Assembly (NCBI RefSeq): GCF_003074055.1
Contig: NZ_CP029043.1
Span: 2,348,501 to 2,412,500, forward strand
Direction of reading: 5' to 3'
Length of the DNA stretch: 64,000 bases
DNA from: Streptomyces nigra
GTDB taxonomy: Bacteria > Actinomycetota > Actinomycetes > Streptomycetales > Streptomycetaceae
Shown piece by piece: positions 59,511-64,000 of the stretch. Numbering within the stretch: the stretch's first letter is position 1; the number at the start of each line of letters is the position of its first letter. Below the pieces are notes generated by a model that was not told the DNA's origin, searched no databases, and saw nothing but the letters and a program-made list of their open reading frames with translations. The translations under genes and the position numbers were made by a program.

Positions 59511-61562
59511 GTGACCGCGTTGCCCGCACCCCTGTCCCGCATCCCGGCGGGAGCACTCGTCTCGGCCCTTCTGGCCGCCGCCTTCTGCGTCCAGGCCGGC
59601 GCGGCGCTGCGCCCACACGTCCCGCTGCTGCTCACGGCGACGGTGGTGTCCCTGGCCGTGGAGGGCGTGCTGTTCCGCTGGCAGCGCGTGGTGCTGACCG
59701 CGTTCGCCAAGGCGCACGCCGACATCACCGTGCGGCATGTCCTGCGGGACCTGCTGCTCGTCGTGGCCCTGCTGCGGCTCGGCGAGCAGCAGGAGCCGCT
59801 GTACACCCCGCTCGTCGGGGGCCTGCTCGCCTTCTACGCCCTGCACTGCGCGATCCAGGCGGTGTCGGTGCTGGTCCGCCGCACGCGCACCCTCCCGGTG
59901 GTCACCCGCAACATCGACGCCTCCGCGCTGCGCCTGTCCGCCGCGCCGCCGGTGCTGCTGCGCCGCCCCGGCCCCCGGCTGGTGCTGTTCGGGCTGCCGG
60001 CCACGGCGGGCCTGCTCACCACGGCGGCCACCGGTGACCCGCGCTGCGCGGCCCTCGGGGTCGCCCTGTCCCTCGGGCTGGCCGTCCTGGGTCTGGCCGA
60101 CCTGCTGGTGCGGCTGCTGCCGGGCCGTCGCCCGGTCGGCGAGCGGGAGGCCCTGGAGTGGCTCGACGCCTGGCTGGCGGAGTACCGGCCGACGGCCGGG
60201 CTGTACTTCTCCGGCGGCGTGTCCTCGGCGTACCAGGCGAACATGTGGCTGGAGCCGCTGGCGAAGCTGGAGGGCCGGCCGCTGATCGTGCTGCGCGAGC
60301 GGTTCATGGTGCAGAAGATCGCGCCGACCGACGTGCCGATCCTGTGCCTGCCGAAGGTGTCCACCCTGATGCGCCTGGAGGAGTCGTCGCTCCAGGTGCT
60401 CATCCACCCCTCGAACTCCGGGAAGACCTCCCAGGTCCTGCGCATCCCCACGCTGAAGCACACCTTCGTCAACCACGGGGAGAGCGACAAGCTGTCGTCG
60501 TGCAACCCCTACGCGAAGGCGTACGACGAGGTGTGGGTGGCCGGACCGGCGGCCCGCGAGCGGTACGCGTACGCCGAGGTCGGCGTCGAGGACAAGGACG
60601 TCGTGGAGATCGGCCGCCCGCAGCTGGACGGCGTACGGCCGTACCAGGGACCGCCGTCAGGGCCCTGGACGACGGTGCTGTACGCGCCGACCTGGGAGGG
60701 CTGGGACGGCAACCCGGGCAACACCTCGGTGATCGAGGCCGGCGAGAACGTCGTACGGGCGCTGCTCGCCGATCCCGGGGTGCGGGTGCTGTACAAGCCG
60801 CACCCCCTGACCGGTTCGGTGGACCCGCGGGCCGGGGCCGCCGACCTGCGCATCCGGGAGCTGATCCGGGCCGCGAACCGGGAGCGGGCCGTGCCGCGCC
60901 CTCGCGACACCGGTGGGCTCGACGCGCTGACCCGGGAGCTGGACCGCCTCACGGCGCTCGCCGGGCGGCCCGGCGCCGACCAGGTCGAGCGAATGCTCGT
61001 GCAGTCGGCGCCGGAGCCGGGGCGGGCCGAGGCGGTGGCGCGGGCCACGGCCGCCTGGGAGGAGGCGTACTGGGCGTCGCTGCCGGAGGGCGAGCACCAG
61101 ATCGTGGTCGACGCCCGGCCCACCCTGTACTCCTGCTTCAACCAGGCGGACCTGCTGATCAGCGATGTGTCGAGTGTGATCAGCGACTTCCTGGCGAGCG
61201 GGAAGCCGTACGCGGTGGCGAACACCAGCGGTCTGGCGGAGGACGTGTTCCACAAGACCTTCCCGACCGTGCGCGCGGCGACCGTACTGACGCCGGACGC
61301 GGCCGGGGTGCCGGAGCTGCTGGACGCCGTACGCCATCCCGAGAAGGACGAACTGGCCGACGCCCGGGCCGAGTTGAAGCGGCACCTGCTGGGACCGGAC
61401 GAGCCGACCTCGCAGGAGCGCTTCAACCGGGCGGTACGGGAGCTGTGTTCGGCGGCCCTGGCGCACCGGGCCCGGATGGAGGAGCGGCTGGCGGAGGAGG
61501 TCCCGACCGAGATCCCCGACCAGCGGCGGTCCGCTACACCGCCGCAGCGCGCCCACCCGTAG
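59511..61562 (+). CDS. TagF-like CDP-glycerol/poly(glycerol or ribitol)-phosphate polymerase family protein
   Basis: A 683-residue protein. The N-terminal 215 residues have several hydrophobic helices (GALVSALLAAAFCVQAGAAL, DLLLVVALLRLGE and others). The C-terminal catalytic domain has family motifs VNHGESDK, VLYAPTWEGWDGNPGNTSV, LYKPHP and LLISDVSSVISDFLASGKPYAV. Enzymes of this family polymerise alditol or sugar phosphates into teichoic-acid-like chains at the membrane. The stop lies 29 bases inside the convergent glycosyltransferase gene. GTG at 59511 is used; TTG at 59520 with GGAGTGA before it is an alternative. Donor substrate not certain. Confidence 0.85.
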   Translation: MTALPAPLSRIPAGALVSALLAAAFCVQAGAALRPHVPLLLTATVVSLAVEGVLFRWQRVVLTAFAKAHADITVRHVLRDLLLVVALLRLGEQQEPLYTPLVGGLLAFYALHCAIQAVSVLVRRTRTLPVVTRNIDASALRLSAAPPVLLRRPGPRLVLFGLPATAGLLTTAATGDPRCAALGVALSLGLAVLGLADLLVRLLPGRRPVGEREALEWLDAWLAEYRPTAGLYFSGGVSSAYQANMWLEPLAKLEGRPLIVLRERFMVQKIAPTDVPILCLPKVSTLMRLEESSLQVLIHPSNSGKTSQVLRIPTLKHTFVNHGESDKLSSCNPYAKAYDEVWVAGPAARERYAYAEVGVEDKDVVEIGRPQLDGVRPYQGPPSGPWTTVLYAPTWEGWDGNPGNTSVIEAGENVVRALLADPGVRVLYKPHPLTGSVDPRAGAADLRIRELIRAANRERAVPRPRDTGGLDALTRELDRLTALAGRPGADQVERMLVQSAPEPGRAEAVARATAAWEEAYWASLPEGEHQIVVDARPTLYSCFNQADLLISDVSSVISDFLASGKPYAVANTSGLAEDVFHKTFPTVRAATVLTPDAAGVPELLDAVRHPEKDELADARAELKRHLLGPDEPTSQERFNRAVRELCSAALAHRARMEERLAEEVPTEIPDQRRSATPPQRAHP

Positions 61563-62751
61563 CGGCGGCGGCGGACCTCAGCATCCGCCCCGCCTTCCGC
61601 GCCGCTCTCCGCAGCAGGGTGCCCGGGCCGCCCTCCCGGTATCCGGGGTAGGCGCGGGCCTCGCGCGGTTCCGCGAGGTACACGGAGTCGGGGATGCCGG
61701 CCCCGGCCTCGCGGAAGTGCGGGTAGGCGAGGTAGAGGCGGCGGCCGCCGCGCTCCAGGAGAGCCGCCGGCTGCTTCTTGTCCTTGAGGAACTTCGCGAC
61801 GGACACCAGGAGTTCGGGCCGCTGCTCGGCCACGAGGTGCAGCCGCAGACGCTCCTCGACCTTGAGCCGGCGGGCGATGCCGGGGGTCCAGTAGGCGTCC
61901 ATGAGGGGCTTGGCCAGTTCGAGCTTGCGCCGGCGGACCTCTTCGCTGTCCTTCGCGAACCGGGGCCCGAACTGCGGGAGCAGGGTCACGGTTAACGGGC
62001 GCGTCATGAGCAGGTCGCGGCGCTCGCCCGCCGGCAGGTGCTCGGCGATCAGGTGCATCAGGGCCCGCGCGGAGTCGAAGCGCAGTTCGTAGCCGCCGCT
62101 CTTGGTCACATGCTTGCCGTCGTCGCGGCCCACCAGGTAGTAGCAGGTGTAGTCGGCGATCACGGAGACGCCGTCGGCCCGCAGATACGCCTCCATGGTG
62201 AACAGCGCGTCCTCGCCGGTCCACAGCGACTCGTCGAAGCGCATGCCGTGCCGGGTCAGCAGCTCACGGCGGAACAGCTTCTGCGCGCTCAGCGTGTACC
62301 GGATGTTGGAGGAGAAGACGTCGGTCCGCTCCAGCGTCCGGCCCCACATCGACTTCGGCGCACCGCGGTTGACGCCCTCGATCCGGCCGAGCACCACGTC
62401 GGTGCCGTTCCGGTCGGCCATCGCGACCATGCGTTCCAGCGCCTCGGGACCGAGCCGGTCGTCGGCGTCCAGGAAGAAGACGTAGCGCCCCGTGGCCTTC
62501 CCCAGACCGACGTTGCGCGGGCCGCTCGGGCCTCCCGAGTTCTCCTGCCTGATCACGGTCACCGGCATGGCCGCCCGGGCCGCGAACTCCTCCAGGTACT
62601 CCCCCGTGCCGTCCGTCGAGCCGTCGTCGACGGTGATGATCTCGATGCGCTCCGGGTCGATGGTCTGTGCCTCGACCGATGCGAGGCACTCGACCAGATA
62701 CGGCATCGCTTCGTACGCCCCGATGATCACGGACACATCAGGCTGCGTCAC
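61534..62751 (-). CDS. Family 2 glycosyltransferase
   Basis: A 405-residue enzyme with a GT-A fold: DVSVIIGAYEAMPYLVECLASV, TVDDGSTDGTGEYL, and D95-A-D97 in FFLDADDRLGPEAL as the DxD metal site. A catalytic-base-like region is in LWTGEDALFTMEAYL. The C-terminal 110 residues are basic and may contact membrane (GTLLRRAARKAGRMLRS). It transfers a sugar from a nucleotide donor during glycopolymer synthesis. It is convergent with and overlaps the TagF-like gene's 3' end by 29 bases. Confidence 0.88.
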   Translation of the reverse strand: MTQPDVSVIIGAYEAMPYLVECLASVEAQTIDPERIEIITVDDGSTDGTGEYLEEFAARAAMPVTVIRQENSGGPSGPRNVGLGKATGRYVFFLDADDRLGPEALERMVAMADRNGTDVVLGRIEGVNRGAPKSMWGRTLERTDVFSSNIRYTLSAQKLFRRELLTRHGMRFDESLWTGEDALFTMEAYLRADGVSVIADYTCYYLVGRDDGKHVTKSGGYELRFDSARALMHLIAEHLPAGERRDLLMTRPLTVTLLPQFGPRFAKDSEEVRRRKLELAKPLMDAYWTPGIARRLKVEERLRLHLVAEQRPELLVSVAKFLKDKKQPAALLERGGRRLYLAYPHFREAGAGIPDSVYLAEPREARAYPGYREGGPGTLLRRAARKAGRMLRSAAAATGGRAAAV

Positions 62752-62921
62752 GTTTCCCCCTCGCCAATGGGATATTCCCCCCGTATCGCCTCATTCACTA
62801 CTTACTAGACGGCCAGGCGTGAACAGGGGTTGCCTCCTGGGCAGGTTTTGGTGAGTCAGATCACAGACGGTCAGAGCGCAGGCGGTCAGATCACGCGCAT
62901 GCAGATCACAGGCATGCGAAC

Positions 62922-62961
62922 GGCGCGGCCCCCGAGGAAAGTGCTCCTCGGGGGCCGCGCC
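62922..62961 (-). terminator. Strong hairpin downstream of the right-edge TagF-like gene
   Basis: A perfect 17-bp stem with a six-base loop lies 20 bases after the stop of the gene at the right edge. No U-run, but the stem is among the longest in the window. Confidence 0.75.
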
Positions 62962-62979
62962 TCGTGTGGTGCCGCGGGG

Positions 62980-64000
62980 TCAGGCCGTCACGTCGTCGCC
63001 CGCCGCCGCGACCCGCTGGGCGGGTACGGCCGCCGTGCGGGACTCCTGTCCGACGTTGCGGGTCTCGGCCTTGATGGCGAGGTCCGCCACGGCCGTGTTG
63101 AACTGCTCGATGGACGTCGGCTCGTCCGGGCCGAGCAGGTAGCGCTTCAGCTCGGTGCGGTCGGCGGCCAGCGGGTCGGCGGACGGGTCGCGGACCGCGT
63201 CCAGCAGCTCTCCCAGCGGCTCCGCCCGGTTCGACAGGATCGTCGCGGCGCGCACGGCCGTGTTCTGCCGCTTGAACTCCTCCACGCCCAGCTCGGCGGA
63301 GTCCGTGACGGCGTACGGCTTGCCGCTGGCGATGAAGTCGGAGACGACGCTGGAGATGTCGGAGACCATCGCGTCGGAGACGTTGAAGCAGTCGTACAGG
63401 CGCGGCTCGGCGCCCGTGATGACACGGTGCTCGTGGGCCGGGAAGGAGCGCCAGTAGGCGTCGTTCCACTCCGCGCGCAGCCGGGCGACCTCCTCGTGGC
63501 GGGCCGGGTCGAGCAGGCCGTCACGGGTGGCCTCGGCCTCGTCGCCGCTGCTGCCGCCCTTGCCGGACAGCTCGGCGAGCCGGGCCTCGATACGGGCCAG
63601 CTCGGCCTTGGCGGCGGCCTGCGCGGCCGTGTCGGCGGTGAAGCGCGGGTCGGCGGCACGCTCGGCGGCGGCACGCTCGACGAGGGCGGTGATCCGCTGG
63701 TGGGCGGCGCCGGCCTCCTTGTTGACGGTGCCGGTGAAGGGGTGCGGCTTGTAGAGCACGCGGACCGGCGGGTCGGCGGTGACGAGCTTGCGCACGATGT
63801 TCTCGCCGGCGAGCACGATCGAGGTGTTGCCGGGGTTGCCGTCCCAGCCCTCCCAGGTGGGGGCGTACAGCACGGTCGGGACACGGCCCTCGGGGACGCC
63901 CTGCCAGGTCTGGATGGGGGCGAGCTGCGGGCGGCCGACCTCCACGATGTCGTCGTCGCGCACGCCCACGTCGGCTATGGCGTAGCGGTCGCGGCCCGCG
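62980..64000 (-). CDS. Second TagF-like polymerase, N-terminal part beyond right edge
   Basis: At least 340 residues, open through the right edge; the frame continues as AGRDRYAIADVGVRDDDIVE, matching AARERYAYAEVGVEDKDVVE of the other TagF-like protein. Shared motifs are VLYAPTWEGWDGNPGNTS, VLYKPHPFTGTVN and AMVSDISSVVSDFIASGKPYAV. An alanine/glutamate-rich coiled segment of about 75 residues (RITALVERAAAERAADPR and AELARIEARLAELSGKG) is inserted between. It is a paralogue of the gene at 59511. The gene is truncated only by the window, not broken. Confidence 0.87.
   Translation of the reverse strand, partial: AGRDRYAIADVGVRDDDIVEVGRPQLAPIQTWQGVPEGRVPTVLYAPTWEGWDGNPGNTSIVLAGENIVRKLVTADPPVRVLYKPHPFTGTVNKEAGAAHQRITALVERAAAERAADPRFTADTAAQAAAKAELARIEARLAELSGKGGSSGDEAEATRDGLLDPARHEEVARLRAEWNDAYWRSFPAHEHRVITGAEPRLYDCFNVSDAMVSDISSVVSDFIASGKPYAVTDSAELGVEEFKRQNTAVRAATILSNRAEPLGELLDAVRDPSADPLAADRTELKRYLLGPDEPTSIEQFNTAVADLAIKAETRNVGQESRTAAVPAQRVAAAGDDVTA

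Noticed and set aside
62850-62915. Three CAGATCAC direct repeats beside the right-edge terminator
   Set aside because: Too short and irregular to assign; noted only as sequence.

Overview
The window is a chromosomal core segment of a high-GC actinomycete, almost certainly a Streptomyces. Evidence is the G/C-saturated third codon positions, GTG starts, and genes typical of that genus: a Tricorn protease, hrcA-dnaJ2 behind a CIRCE operator, a poly-HAMP hybrid kinase, DUF3097, a SpoIIE-type phosphatase with an anti-sigma-like ATPase domain, an LCP ligase, and TagF-like wall glycopolymer genes. From memory, gene order follows the S. coelicolor SCO2539-SCO2592 region; this was not checked by alignment. 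No phage, plasmid, CRISPR array or secondary-metabolite cluster was seen.

Layout. 1-6.7 kb: an edge-truncated Xre-type regulator, a cytidine-deaminase-like protein without catalytic residues, a two-domain VOC protein, a PfkB kinase, a sugar-acid dehydratase (KdgD type) divergent from an IclR regulator, and an MFS exporter. 6.7-19.1 kb: RNase Z, HIT protein, Tricorn protease, a lipoprotein, RsmE, nitronate monooxygenase, the hrcA-dnaJ2 heat-shock operon, an MBL hydrolase, DUF3097 and HemW. 19.1-28.1 kb: signalling block with a SpoIIE phosphatase, a 1360-residue hybrid histidine kinase containing six near-identical 276-bp repeats, a stand-alone receiver, and an acyl-CoA ligase. 28.2-39.3 kb: translation, replication and DNA uptake (lepA, rpsT, holA, comEC, comEA), with an arylamine N-acetyltransferase, DegV and small proteins. 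39.4-42.5 kb: leuS behind an apparent leucine leader-peptide attenuator. 42.7-45.7 kb: a two-gene redox unit (bis-haem-type membrane protein plus NuoF-like flavoprotein fused to a ferredoxin). 45.8-46.9 kb: two identical tRNA-Ala(GGC) genes bracketing two tiny zinc-binding proteins. 47-57.8 kb: phosphatase, RsfS, LCP ligase, NadD, two single-span microproteins, an M48 protease, two related membrane proteins, proA and proB, with a 160-bp MITE abutting the proB stop codon. 57.9-64 kb: a cell-surface glycopolymer cluster (pyruvyl transferase, two TagF-like polymerases, a GT2 glycosyltransferase), the last gene running off the right edge.

How genes work together: HrcA probably represses its own operon with DnaJ2. 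LCP, TagF, GT2 and the pyruvyl transferase could together make and attach a wall glycopolymer. RsmE, LepA, S20, RsfS, LeuS and tRNA-Ala form a translation theme. ProB and ProA give proline synthesis. The strongest regulatory discovery is the leuS leader: a 12-codon ORF with three consecutive Leu codons, two of them rare CTT, followed by an intrinsic terminator. No wholly new multi-gene defence or mobile system was found.
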